DNA of 64,000 nucleotides from Nelumbo lutea (lineage: Eukaryota; Streptophyta; Magnoliopsida; Proteales; Nelumbonaceae): assembly GCA_022828595.1 (NCBI GenBank), contig JAKGHH010000001.1, forward strand, positions 137,659,017 to 137,723,016, in the 5' to 3' direction. Of the stretch, positions 10,587 through 21,985 are shown piece by piece (position 1 is the first letter of the stretch; the number at the start of each line of letters is the position of its first letter). The translations under genes were made by a program, and so were the position numbers. The notes beneath the pieces were generated by a model. The model was not told the origin of the DNA, did no database searches, and saw only the letters and a program-made list of their open reading frames with translations.

Positions 10587-11565
10587 ACAATCAACCAAGA
10601 TAGTCATTGGTGCTCGTGAGAAAATGGGGTACATCATTGGAGAGGAGAGAAAACCTGATACAAATTCCTCCCAGTGGGTATAGGAGAATTGAATGGTGAT
10701 GTACTGTCTATGTAATTCCATGTTACCTCACATTGGTAAAAGAATTTTGTGGGCTAATACTGCAAAGGATATTTGGAATGGAATGACTGAAACCTATTCC
10801 CAGAGACAAAATTTAGCTAGAGCCTATCAGTTAAGGAATCAGGTGATTAATACAAAACAGGAAGATAGACCACTTGCTATGTATTTCTCCATGTTGAAAA
10901 CACTTTGGCAGGAGATAGATCACTTAGAGACTATAGTTTGGGAGAGTACGAAGGATGCAATAACCTATCAGAAGTTGGTGGAGAAGAATAGGGTATTTGA
11001 GTTCTTGGTTGGACTGAACCCTGAATTTGATATTTCTAGTCAACACATCCTTTCTAGAGAAAGTGTGACTCTTTCTCAAGCCTATGCCTTTGTTTCTAAA
11101 GAGGAAAGCAGGAGGAATGTCATGCTGAGATAGTTTGGGATTAACCAATTGGCTATGATTAGTACAATCAAATCTAAGCCAAATGAAGACAGGGGGAGTA
11201 GTGAGATTAGGAGGGAGAATAAGAAGGACTTGGTGTGTGACTATTGCAAGAAGCCTAAGCATACTAGAGACACTTGTTGGAAGCTCTACCCACATCTCAT
11301 ACCAGCTCGGGTCAAGAATAAGAGGGAAAATGCAAATGCGGCAATTACAGAAGACTCTTTGGGACCTCTTACCCAAGTTGACTTGGAGTCCATTGCAGTA
11401 ATAGCAATGAGAACTGAATTGGAGAAGTATGGACAACTTATGAGAAAGAAGGATCATCTGGTTCTAGTTCTTCAGATGGATAGTAGAGTGCAGGAGCTAG
11501 TCACACTACTTCCTTTGCTCATACAGGTAGTTCATATGCGGTTACAAATTATGCATCCACCTTAG
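10587..11565 (+). pseudogene. gag of the old copia element (after the insertions)
   Basis: The gag core is recognisable: ILWANTAKDIWNGMTETYSQ near 10,750, AMYFSMLKTLWQEIDHLE near 10,885, and a CCHC knuckle CDYCKKPKHTRDTC near 11,240-11,280. Stops occur at about 10,684 and 11,131. The remaining stretches, 10,693-11,133 and 11,149-11,565, share one frame. Confidence 0.85.
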
Positions 11566-11936
11566 GTAAGGAGAGGCCTCCTTGGATTATAGACCCAGGA
11601 GCATATGAGCACATGACCAATATATCTACCCTTTTTAGTTCTTACCAACTATGCTCTGGTAGAGACAGAGTCTTTACAACAGATGGTTCCTATATTCCCA
11701 TTGCTATGAAAGGGAAAGCTAGAGTGACTAATGACATTACTTTATACTTTGTCTTACATGTCCTTAGACACCATACTAATCTTCTTTCTGTGAGTAGTCT
11801 GACAAGAAATTTGAATTGTTCAGTGATTTTCCTTCCTGGTAATGGTGTTTTGCAAGATCTAGAGTCAAAGAAGACGATCGGGAGTGGCCATGAGGTGAAT
11901 GGAGTCCACCTTCTGGATGAGATTCTAAGACATTAG
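11566..11936 (+). pseudogene. Protease region of the old copia element
   Basis: The stretch contains WIIDPGAYEHMTN, a degraded protease active-site block in which DSGA has become DPGA, so the catalytic context is altered. It continues with LLSVSSLTRNLNCSVIF and GSGHEVNGVHLLD, typical of the region before integrase. It ends in a stop. Confidence 0.8.
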
Positions 11937-12790
11937 AGCCGCCATGTTAGTAGCAGTAGTAGTAGTGATCAAAGTCAATGAGTCAGATTATGCTCTAGCA
12001 CAATTGTTTGGGTCATCTTTCTTTCAGTTCATTGAGATGTTTGTTTTCAAAGTTCTTTTAATCTATCCAGTTATTTAGTCTAGAGTGTGAAAGTTGTCAG
12101 TTGGGAAAGCATTGTAGACATTTTTTTAAACCAAGTAATAAAAGAAGTTCTTTTGCTTTTTCATGCTGATGTATGGGGATCTTATCACATTTCTTCCATG
12201 GGTGGTTACTATTATTTCTTTTTGCTTGTGGATGATTACACATGGTATTCTTGGATATATTTGATGAGATCATGTGATGAGGTACCTATCAACAGTTCTA
12301 CCAGATGGTTCTCACACAATTTGGAGTGAGGACTAGGGCTTTTAGATCAAACAATGCTAGAGAATTCTTTGAAAAGGATTTGGCCACATTTTTTGGAGCA
12401 TGGGGTGATTCATTAGAGTAGTTGTGCATATACATCGCAGCAAAATGGGGTAGCAAAGAGGAAAAATAAACACATTGTGGAGGTGGTAAGAAGTCTTATG
12501 GTGTGTGCTTCAGTTCCTATTTGATTTTTGGGGGATACAGTTCTCACGGTCATGTATCTGATTAACCATGTACCTTCATGCATTCTGGGGTTTAAGGTGC
12601 CATTTAGTCTTCTTTTTCTAGATGGGGAGATATTTCATATACCTTCGAGAGTTTTTAGGTGTGCTTGCTTTGTTCACATTCTTGGTTCTCATTGTAGGAA
12701 GTTGGATCCTGAGGCCAAGAAATGTGTTTTCCTTGGGTATACTCAAAACCAAAAGAGTATTGTTGTTGTGATCTAGTGTCAAGGAACATG
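11937..12790 (+). pseudogene. Integrase remnant of the old copia element
   Basis: Pieces of the integrase core appear in shifting frames. They are FHADVWGSYHISSMGGYYYF near 12,158, a degenerate catalytic block near 12,345, QQNGVAKRKNKH near 12,440, and RVFRCACFVHILG with KKCVFLGYTQNQK near 12,650-12,755. Several stops and frame changes separate them. Confidence 0.8.
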
Positions 12791-14206
12791 TTTGTCATTA
12801 TGGATGTTACCTTCTTTGAGTCTACATTCTTTTTCTCTAGTTGTTCTCCTCAGGGGAAGTGTTTTGGGGAGGAGAACTCACAATCCGTTCCTCTTCCTAT
12901 TTCATTTGTTTCACTTCCTTCATCTGGTCCATCAGTTCCACCTGTTGTTTCGCCATTAGCAACTCTAGTTCCACTGCCTGATCCACTACGGCCAGCCTCA
13001 CAGTTTTTTCAATGCCAACACAAGAAGAGGGTTGACTCCACGCATGCTCCAATAGAAGAACTTGCACCACTCTTCGTTAGTCCATTTGAGATTCCAGGTT
13101 CAGTTGATACAGTTCTAGGTATTTTCCTTGAGCCTGTGCCTATTATTTTCCCTGATCCCATTGATGATGTTTCTGTACCTAACACTAATGTTGCAGCTAT
13201 ACCCATTGCAATCCGTAAGGGAAAGAGAAAGTGTACGGCCCATTGCATTTCACACCATCTTTCCTCCAGTACCCTATCACCTTCCTACCATGCCTTCATT
13301 TTTTCCTTTGATTCTGTGTTTATACCTAGGAATGTTAGTCTCTTTCCAAACATGAGTGGAGAATAGCTATGCAAGAAGAAATGGTGGCTTTGGTTAAGAA
13401 CCATACATGGGAGATAGTTGATCTTCCTACAGACAAAGAGACAATCAGATGTAGATGGGTGTTCGCTGTGAAATACAAGGATTGATGGTAGTATAGAGAG
13501 GTAAAGGCAAGGTTGGTTGCAAATGGGTATACATAGACCTATGGCATTGATTACCTGGAGACCATTACACCAGTAGCTAAGATGAATTCAGTTCGAATTC
13601 TCTTGTCTCTAGCAGCTACTTATTCAAGGCCCCTCTTCCAACTTGATGTTGACAATGCATTCCTTAATACTGATTTGCAGGAGGAGGTATATATGGACAT
13701 TCCACCTGGTTTTTATGAAAATGTTGGTGAGGGGAAAGTTTGTAGGTTGAAGAAATCATTATATGGTTTGAAACAGTCACCTAGGGCATGGTTTAACAGG
13801 TTTAGAGGGGAACTTATCCGGTTTGGATTCACACGGACTTAATTGATCATACTCTCTTTATGAAAAAGAGAGAAGCACTTGTGCCAGTATTGATTGTGTA
13901 TGTGGATGATATAGTTGTTATAGGGAATGATCTAAGGGAGATTGATGCACTCAAGAAGTCACTACAACAAGAGTTTGAGATCAAGAATCTAGGTGAACTA
14001 AAATATTTTCTGGGGGTTGAGGTTGCAAGATCTAAGCATGGGATATTCATCTCTCAAAGGAAGTACGTGTTGGACTTATTGCAGGAAACTAGGAAGCTAG
14101 GAACTAAACCAGCGGATACTCCTATTGACCCGAACCATAGGATTAATCTTTGGATGATGAGTTGGTTAAAAATGTGGGAAGATATTAGAGGATGGTAGGC
14201 TGCCTA
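12791..14206 (+). pseudogene. Linker and reverse transcriptase remnant of the old copia element
   Basis: A proline- and serine-rich linker (12,840-13,330) with IPIAIRKGKRKC is followed by RT. RT blocks are EEMVALVKNHTWEI near 13,378, QLDVDNAFLNTDLQEEVYMD near 13,638, [17 protein letters not shown] near 13,755 and VYVDDIVVIGND near 13,895. The interruptions include a frame change at about 13,485, a stop in the TYG block and a frame change near 13,842. Confidence 0.86.
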
Positions 14207-14860
14207 TTATATATATGTATGACATGCCTAGACATTTGCTATGTTGTTAGTGTTGTGAGCCAGTACATGCATGCTCTTCGGGTTCAGCACTAGGAAGCCA
14301 TTGATAGGATACTTGCACACCTGAAGAAGCATCCTGGCAGAGGGATTCTATTCTCAGACCATGGGAATTTAAAACTGGAGTCCTATACAGATGCAAATTG
14401 GGCAAGTTGTCTAGATGACAGGAAATCCACATCAAGGGTATGCACCTTTGTGGGAGGAAATTTGGTTTCATGGAAGAGTAAAAAACAATTAGTGATGGCT
14501 AGGTCAAGTACAGATGCCAAATATAGATCTATGGCCCATGGTGTTTCAAATCTACTTTGGGTTAGATCCTTGTTGAGTGATATTGGGATAAGAGCTGAGG
14601 AGCCCATGATATTATATTGTGACAACCAAGCTGCAATCAATATTGCCCACAATCCAGATCAACATGATAGGATAAGGCACATTGAGGTTTCAAGACACTT
14701 CATAAGACAGGGGGTGACAACCGGAGAAGTTTGCCTTTCTTATGTCTCCTCTGAATTACAATTAGTTGATGTCTTCACCAAAGGGGTTGCAAAGAACAAT
14801 CTTAAACATGACCTACGCAAGTTGGGAATGTGTGACATTTACTCCCAACTTGAGAGGGAG
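14207..14860 (+). pseudogene. RNase H remnant of the old copia element
   Basis: The RNase H blocks are DANWASCLDDRKST near 14,390, ARSSTDAKYRSMAHG near 14,500, [15 protein letters not shown] near 14,615 and DRIRHIEVSRHFIR near 14,665. The first half is out of frame with the second. It ends next to a purine-rich tract (GAGAGGGAG) and the right LTR. Confidence 0.85.
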
Positions 14861-15110
14861 TGTTGAGGTTTTGGGGCAGATTTGTGCAGATTGAGTGGTT
14901 CTTTTAAGTTATTTATGTAGTTTTGTGTTAGTCGCCCTATAAGGGCATATTAGTCATTGTACCCTTTTTAATTAAATGTATAAATACTAGTGAGGAGGGC
15001 AGCCAGAACTGATTTTTTATCTCTTTCTCAATTTCTTCTCTTCTCTTTCTCTTCTTCCTCAAGAAACATCTCTTTTCTTTACAGATTCTTTGATTCAGCA
15101 GTTTTCTACT
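14861..15110 (+). repeat. 3' LTR of the old copia element
   Basis: This 250-bp LTR runs from TGTTGAGG to TTTTCTACT. It is followed by TATAT, which pairs with TGTAT before the left LTR as the target duplication. It lacks about 70 bp present in the left LTR. Confidence 0.85.
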
Positions 15111-15115
15111 TATAT

Positions 15116-15949
15116 CATAAACAAAATTAATTAAAAAAGACTTTGATATCATATATCATGAAAAAAAATGAATTGACTATAACTTCTATGACACTTGAAC
15201 CTATGGCTGTCTAGTAAGTATACAACATTTAAACCAATCTTGCTAAATGGATCAAATTCGGATCACCTTACAAAATTTATTAAATGAAGAATATATTGAG
15301 AGTTCAAGCTTAATAGGGTAATTTCTCTAATAGTCTGATGGGATTAGAAATAACAGGTATTTTCACAGAATTAAGTCTCTAATAAGATGAAGAAAGGAAA
15401 GGTTTTAGGACCATATAGTATCGTACCGGAAGTTTGGATACGTAGAGCGGAGGTGACTTACGATAGCTGACCAAACTATTTAATAAGATAATGTGAACAA
15501 TGTAAAAGCTTGATAAATGGAAGATTAGCATCATGATGCCTATATATTAGGAATGTGATAGAGTTGCATTAATTAAGAATATTTTTGTCAGTGTAAAGAC
15601 TAGTGAGCATCATCTATGACAACAACGCTAATACCATACTGATATAGGACCCTAATCCTCAATTCATTTAGATTGATATGATTCAAGGATGGATTGATAA
15701 GAAATTTCAGGGAAAACTGAACAGGAAATGATGTTTTTGAGGGTTTAAGTCTCAAGGTTTGGTTTGTAAGTGAGAAGCAAATCTAGGGATGGCGGATAGA
15801 GGGTTTCTGAGCTAGGGGAAGACCAAAAGGTACATGGATTGAGGTAGTGAAACATGATTAGAAGTCTTATAGTCTGAACAAGGACATTTCCTTTGTTAAA
15901 ATAAAATGGAGAAACATAATTGATGTAGCCAATAGATATCTACATTATC

Positions 15950-15988
<39 letters not shown>

Positions 15989-17236
15989 TGTTTCATCTTG
16001 TGTTTTCCTGGTAAGAAGATATTTGATTAGAAAATCAAACTGAACTAAGGAAATGTGATATCATATGTCTGCCCCATAAAGTCATCATCTATATTCTTTT
16101 ATGCTTTCTTAATATTCTATTGTTTCCACATCTGCATTTTTTCTGAACTTGCTTTTCATTTGACAATTCTTCAATTTGAAGCATTTGCATGAGCCAAATC
16201 GGTTCTTAACCTGAAGTGGACCATGGTTTAGCATGATACCAGATAAGGTGGTATATGTGCAGTTCTAAGTTCTAACACATGCACAATGTAATTGATATAC
16301 AAGGTTCCAAAACGTGTACATGAAATTTTATCAATTATTTTTATAATTTGTTTTTAATTTATTTCAGTGCTAAATATGAGACTGATATTTTACTCTAATG
16401 AAAGAAACTACACACTTAAATACCAATGTTGAAGAATTGCTAATCCAAATAAAAGTAGTTGGTGATGATCTAGCTTAAGTGTAAGCACAAGAAATGGGAG
16501 CAGAGCAATTTAGTCAATTAATTTGTAGTTAGTTTCTTCATTTATACCAAGTGTAAACTTAAGATTAATGTTTTGACAAGGGAGAAAAGAAAATAGAAAT
16601 GGCCTCGTGAAAATTGACTTCACCCAATGTTGTAAGATTCATTTCACAAAACACAAAACCAGAAAGGCTACCAGATCATGGGTCAGATGATCCGACCTAT
16701 GGGCAACCCACAATATCATATATTATGTATACATGTATATTGATATAATAATAAAATATAATATAATATGCATATTATAACATCTATTCAAGTTGTGGTT
16801 AGATGGTTTGTTTCTTGATTTCAATACAAGTGACTAGGGTTCAAGTCTTTTAACTCACATTTTTATTCAAATATATACATACATGATTGATCAATGGTAG
16901 TGTGTTACTTTACATAAGGAAGAGGTTATAGGTTCAAATATTGTTATCATCATTCTATGATTTATGATAAATCAGTGACCTGAGCAGGTTGTTGAAACCC
17001 AGACGGTTTTCAGTGGTATTCACGGGTTTCTGATGGGTCAGCCTGGTTTTCTCTATGGGGGTTGAGTGGCTATTAATTACATGGATTACAAAAGAGGCAA
17101 AAGAGTATATGATTGTTTGCATTATCTTATCTGTGCAATTTATTTAATTTTTGCTGAGAAAAATGTGAATATCTGAAAATCTGCATTTTTAGTACAAAAA
17201 GTTGATGTGTTATTCTTGTTTCTCATACTTGTTCAG
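15116..17236. other. Non-coding stretch, probably intronic or ancient intergenic
   Basis: No host exon is visible. A very decayed LINE reverse-transcriptase echo can be read on the plus strand at about 15,385-15,545 (GPYSIVPEVWI, then LTKLFNKI). A compound (AT)n(GT)n microsatellite lies at about 15,950-15,988. A short inverted, GGTTT-rich stretch at about 16,980-17,045 may be an old MITE. The stretch directly precedes a TPC1 exon, so at least its last part should be intron. Confidence 0.55.
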
Positions 17237-18158
17237 GTCGTAGCATTTGTTTTGGAGGCATTTTTCACTGAAATGGAACTTGAAACAAGCAAACCCGAGG
17301 AAGAGGGCAAGGTTTGTACTCTACAATGATATTTATGCCTAATTCTAGGAAAATGTAGGTTTGTACTTTACAATGATATTTAATTATCCTTCTGTTCTCT
17401 TTTCTTTCTTTTTTAATTCGGCAATCACTTCTCTAGTTTGACAGTGACGTGATTCACCACTGTTACCTTTTCAATGGTCTCCCTTCGTCGTCATTGACTA
17501 GATTATTGGTCCATATCCTGTGTTAATTGTGTAATTTTAGGAAATGGTAAAATATTTACTTCTCTAAGTGAACTTAACTGGAAATGGGAGAAAGAAGTGG
17601 AAAGGAGAAAAAAATGCCTGGAGTGTTTAATAGTGCCAGTTCAAAATATTTAGAATTACAAGTATTATCTTTCTGTTTGAAATCAATGTTTCATGATTCT
17701 GTCTTGTTTGTTAGAGGAAAGAGCTTTTTATCTTTTACACCTGAGGGGAATTTTTTGTTACAGTAATAGTTGTTTTTGAATAAATCATCACAACTATCAT
17801 TGACTAGATTATGGAATGTACCATTCCAGTTCCTGTGATGTGTAATAGTATAGATCACCACCATTATCATTTCTAATCCTATCTACATAGTCATATTTAA
17901 AGTGATTTTTTTCATGTTCCAGGAAGCGGGGAGGCAGGATCGACGGCGGTCTGTTGGGTGTGTAGCACCATTATGAGCTCATCATTTGGAGATGATCTGT
18001 GATTTGCTTCTATGTAGCCACACTGTAGACTAACATTTTCTTTTTCTTTTGCATGCTGTATGTCATGCAGCTCAAAAACACGAAGCCAAAGAGTTGATGT
18101 CCTTCTTCATCATATGTTGAGTGCAGAGCTGAATGAAACACAGATTTCCAATGCATAG
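17237..18158 (+). CDS. TPC1: Two-pore cation channel TPC1, last three coding exons
   Basis: Three exons with AG...GT borders join in one frame: 17,237-17,311 (75 bp), 17,923-17,957 (35 bp) and 18,071-18,158 (88 bp, ending in TAG). They encode the final 65 residues. The first is VVAFVLEAFFTEMELETS, the end of the last membrane helix and pore gate of plant TPC1. The middle has the basic DRRRSVG turn, and the end is TRSQRVDVLLHHMLSAELN. TPC1 is the vacuolar slow-vacuolar (SV) channel passing K+, Na+ and Ca2+, gated by voltage and cytosolic Ca2+. All upstream exons (most of a protein usually over 700 aa) are absent from the window; the next sequence leftward is 2 kb of non-coding DNA and then copia elements. 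Either the upstream intron is very large and the gene continues beyond position 1, or the gene is decapitated. Confidence 0.85.
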
Positions 18159-19850
18159 ATCTGTCATTCTTGATTGCTGGTAACTGACTGCTTACAACCC
18201 TCTGTTTCATTTTCATTTCCATTGTTAGAAGATTTGGTGGTTTAATTCGTATAGAATAAAAATTTCCATTAATCAATTTTGAGCAAGTATGCCCTTTATT
18301 AATGTGTCAGCTTCTGATAGCAGTTGAGTTTATCCACCAAATCAGGTTGATTTCATGTCTGTCCTAATTTGTGATCTAGCCACGTGCTTTCTTCTCCATT
18401 AGTGTTTTCAGTAGTTAGACTTACAATATGGTTTCTCCCTCTTGCTTTATGTTGTCTTTTGGTTAGTGCCTTTTCTTATGCCTCTTTGTAGCTGTCAAAT
18501 GAATGTATTGACCCCTGATCTTTTTTCTTTTTTCTTCCTTCTACTGGCCTCCTATATTTGTTGACAAGCAGTGCTTCTTATCTATCTGCAGAGCTACAGG
18601 TTTTCCCTGTCCTGTGATCATACAACCAGTTGGATACCATAAAATGGATGGAAAAGATAATCTTGAGTTGGAGGTCTATTCCCTTGAACATCAGGTGTAC
18701 TGAGTATACCTAAGATGTGTCTTTGTTGCATTGTAATATCTCCATGTATCATGCAAAGTTTTCTTTTTTCTTTGTTTTTGTTTCTTTCTTTTCTGATAAT
18801 TCCATCATGCAATGTAGTTTAATAAAAATAAACAAGCTGTAAACCTCTATTGTATTCAGAGCAGGTTTTCTCTGTAATGTAAGAAACATTACAAAACCAA
18901 CTAACATGAACTTAATCCTTGTTTTCCATCTTTTTGTAGTGTGATGAATACATAGCTAGAACATGTCCGAGATGGATGCATAATTTTCACCTGCAGTGGT
19001 AACAGTGTGATAAATATAAAATACTGGACTAGAATGATTACAGCTTTCTCGTTCCTTTTGCAGTTTGATGGGTTATTCATGTTCATTATCTTTTACCCGA
19101 GATGAATTGTTGTATGAAAACAACATTATAGGTAAGGCATTTCCCTAGCTAAGATCGAATTACATCTCACTGGTCTATAGAGAGCATCTGTCCACCCAAA
19201 TGCTTGGAGTGTTTTTCCTACTAGCTCCTTGTTAACTGTCTGAAATTATGCCAACTTCATAATACAGAATTGAAAAATCCAGGACGAGATAAAGTGGTTT
19301 GCTTCTCTGCTTTATGCGATGTAATTACTCATAAATTTGGAATATTTTGGTCTAACCATTCCCAAATCCCAAATGGCTAAATGGCAAATTGCTCTGGAAT
19401 ATCCAACAAGTGGATTTTATTGTGAACTAAAATTTCATGTCTTTGTATGCCACTGAATCCATAATACAACAGAGTGCCCATTAATATATGTAAGGGAATC
19501 CTGTTTCGTGTTAATTACTGTTCTTGGGGTTATGTTCTGTTGATAAATAAAAGAAGAAAAGAAGATTTGAAGGGAGGAGCATCTACTTTAAGGTGATACG
19601 ATTGAATTGAAGTGAATTGAACCTGCTTCTCTTCTGTTATTCCAGCTACAGGAGATGCAAACTTTTAAATGCAAATATGCAATAAATAAATAGAGAGAAC
19701 CTCGCCTCATGCTTCACCGCCCCTTGGCCGTTGGAAGTTGAGGAATCCATCGCTGTGGATCGTATTGAGAGAGAGAGAGAGAGCACCCACTTGGTTGAAT
19801 CTTATTTAACTATTTAAGTGGACTTTAACTGTTTATGGTAAAGCAATTAG
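18159..19850 (+). other. TPC1 3' UTR and intergenic stretch
   Basis: The first few hundred bases should include the TPC1 3' UTR; candidate AATAAA-like signals occur but none is decisive. No coding exon is seen. From 18,721 onward the sequence is also present right of the N gap. A (GA)n microsatellite lies at about 19,766-19,783. Confidence 0.5.
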
Positions 19851-19890
19851 CACGTGGAGAGCTTCTTTTAGTCCGTTCCTCTTATATAAA
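19851..19890 (+). promoter_or_regulatory. MLP-like gene promoter: G-box and TATA box
   Basis: CACGTG (19,851-19,856), a palindromic G-box bound by plant bZIP and bHLH factors, lies 27 bp before TATATAAA (19,883-19,890). The start codon at 19,934 follows a CA-repeat leader. The spacing fits a transcription start near 19,915. The same arrangement occurs at 33,819-33,858. Confidence 0.7.
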
Positions 19891-19933
19891 CTCCTATATA
19901 CTACCCACATTATCAACACACACACACACACAG

Positions 19934-20454
19934 ATGAAGAGCATGAAAGGAGAAGTGGTGCTCAACATCCCCGCCCAGAAGGCATGGGAAATGTACAGAG
20001 ACGATGAGATCATCAGCAAGATAAACCCAAATATGCTTGCCCGGGCTGAATACATCGAGGGAGATGGCAGCCCTGGGAGCTTGAGGGTCTTCAAGCTTGG
20101 CCCTGGTAAGAACTCTCTCTCTCTCTCTCTCTCTCCATGAAAGAAGGTGATATTGAATTAATTTATGCAGCTGTGCAAGGTTATGTGAGAGAATCCACTG
20201 AGAAGATTGAGAAGGTGGAGGCAGGGCGGTCCATAACTTACAGCGTGATTGGAGGGGAGCTAAGGAACATGTATGATCCTTACAAGGCCACCTTCTCATT
20301 TATCCCTCTACCCGGACAAGAAGGAGAGAAGTGTATCGCCGAGTGGAAGGCCGAATTCAAGCCGCTCTCTCCGTCCATACCTCCACCGGAGAAAGCCAAG
20401 GATGCTGCACTGGGATTCCTCAAGCACTTCGACAAATTCCAGCTGTGCCGCTGA
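19934..20454 (+). CDS. Bet v 1 / major-latex-protein-like protein (151 aa)
   Basis: Two exons, 19,934-20,105 and 20,171-20,454, are joined by a 65-bp GT-AG intron with a CT-repeat; the join splits an alanine codon. The protein begins MKSMKGEVVLNIPAQKAWEM and includes GDGSPGSLRVFKLGP (the loop typical of this fold), then TEKIEKVEAGRSITYSVIGG and a C-terminal helix KAKDAALGFLKHFDKF. It has no signal peptide. The 151-aa length is that of the START-like Bet v 1 family, small cytosolic proteins with a hydrophobic pocket that bind plant hormones, sterols or specialised metabolites, or catalyse a metabolic step. I cannot say which ligand. The ATG is the first after the TATA box; a second in-frame Met is at codon 4. 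The copy at 33,902 has a 1-bp insertion that breaks exon 2; this copy is intact. Confidence 0.9.
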
Positions 20455-20964
20455 ATACAAGTTTGGCATACCACAGAGGGGATTATGTTCTCCAGTAGTC
20501 ATCAGAAAGAGTCCGAATATATTCTGCATGCATATGTGCCAAAAAAATTTAATAAAAATTGCATGCTTGCAGCACATGCTTAATCCATATCAATAAATGA
20601 AGTTGGGGATTAACTAGTTTCAGTGTGTTCTATTTCGATGTTCTCATGTTTTGCAAATTTAGGCTACCTTTGGTTTGGTAGAAAGTAAGAGAAAATAGAA
20701 ATTTGAAGATTTTTTTTTGGTAAATTACCAAGACCCGCCTTGTACTATGGCTCGGTGACAAATATCCCCTCAATTTTTTTCTTTTGCGATAAAGACCCCT
20801 TAAACTTTTATATTGGAACAAATACCCCTTCGGCTGTTAAGTCAAATGACAAAAAACGTTAAATTACCAAAATACCTTATTGAACTTTCTCTATTTTCTT
20901 TTCTTTTTTTGCCATTTTCTCTTAAAACTCTCCAACCTTGAGTTCCACCTACAGTGCGTTGATC

Positions 20965-21180
20965 ATGTATTTGAGAAAACCATCAATTTTCGTTGCTAAA
21001 GCATCTATTACTAAATCTGAACCGTCGAAAGCAAATGGCGGAGGTGAAGGTGGAGATGCAGAAGAACAGTACAGGGCGTATGAGGTAGAACTCGAGCAGC
21101 CATATGGGTTGAAGTTTGCAAAAGGTTGGGACGGTGGAACTGGGATGTTCCACTGTCAGGGACAAAATACTTGCTACCAG
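20965..21180 (+). pseudogene. MET1/ZKT-like PDZ protein fragment (captured)
   Basis: After a serine/lysine-rich, transit-peptide-like start, the sequence reads EELEQPYGLKFAKG-like: VELEQPYGLKFAKGWDGG, the start of the PDZ domain of the thylakoid protein MET1/ZKT, which assists photosystem II assembly. The conserved segment after DGGT is deleted, and the next homologous block (TVRDKILATR) lies in another frame. It therefore stops being coding within the PDZ domain. Neither the rest of the PDZ domain nor the TPR region follows. Confidence 0.7.
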
Positions 21181-21562
21181 GTATTATTTGCTTGTGAATT
21201 GCATTTCCGACCAAAATAATCATGATTTTCCTTTTTGTTATTCTTTATAAAATTTGGACAGATTCCGCAATTAGCTTGTTACTTTTAGTGAATTGGGTTG
21301 GTCCGAAGGGGTTTATTCAAATATATTAATGGATTCGTTGGCTTTGCAAGTATAGAATAGATAAGCCAGCAGAGCGGTTTATAAGCAGGTCTTCACTAAC
21401 TTTGTAGTTTGTACCGAATAATGGGCCTAGACAATCTAGAATGCTTAATGTTGGAGGTCTGCTACTTGTTATAAGCTTTGTTATTTGTGCATTTGCAGTT
21501 TTTGTTTTGAAGTCATTCTCAATTCTTCAAATCAAAATTCATGGACATGATCTTTATACACA

Positions 21563-21985
21563 CCTTAGTATATCAGCTGTATGCCTTGATGGAAATTCAC
21601 CTTCAAACACAGAAAGCCTCTGGCCTGTGGTAACATCCCACAAAACACACGTTTGATCTCCAGAATTGGTTATTAGGTGAATATCTTCATCTGGAACATA
21701 TTGACATGAAGATACATAACACTTATGCCCGTTTAACATCCTTGATACTGGTAAATTCCCATCCTTGTCAATTGAAGAGTTCAGATTATCAACACCACCA
21801 CATGCAACAAATTGACCATTTGGAGAAAAGGCACATGTCATGACCCATGCACATGGTAGCTTAATAGCATGAGTTTTCTCGCTTGTTAGAGCATTCCACA
21901 TAATTAACCTCCCATCTTGAAATGCAATGACAATTCAATTCTTTTCAGGTGTCCAGCCCAATGAATAAACTTGGCAGATTTCTTA
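21563..21985 (-). pseudogene. Heterotrimeric G-protein beta subunit (AGB1) fragment
   Basis: On the minus strand this reads WTPEKN, DGRLIMWNALTSEKTHAIK, LPCAWVMTCAFSPNGQFVAC, GHKCYVSSCQYVPDE and SGDQTCVLWDVTTGQRLSVF. These are consecutive WD40 blades of plant G-beta. There is a stop after PEKN, and about 8 residues expected after the CGGVDN block are missing. Homology ends at the ADIL block, so only about 130 of some 375 residues are present. Several blades lie in one continuous frame, which suits a captured fragment. It cannot make a functional G-beta. Confidence 0.85.

Larger units (their letters stand above)
3467..15110 (+). mobile_element. Old Ty1/copia element, interrupted by two nested insertions
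   Basis: The LTRs at 3,467-3,787 and 14,861-15,110 match along their length (shared TTTTAAGTTATTTATG and AAGAAACATCTCTTTTC blocks). The element is flanked by TGTAT / TATAT, a 5-bp target duplication with one mismatch. A primer-binding site TGGTATCAAAGC follows the left LTR at 3,788. The interior holds gag, protease, integrase, RT and RNase H in copia order, all broken. The insertions at 4,378-9,967 and 9,990-10,578 both lie in gag; without them the element would be about 5.45 kb. The heavy coding decay and LTR divergence make it older than the element inside it. Confidence 0.9.

Noticed and set aside
19835..19933. An upstream in-frame Met that would lengthen the MLP-like protein by 33 residues.
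   Set aside because: It lies before the G-box and TATA box, and the added residues translate promoter and CA-repeat sequence.
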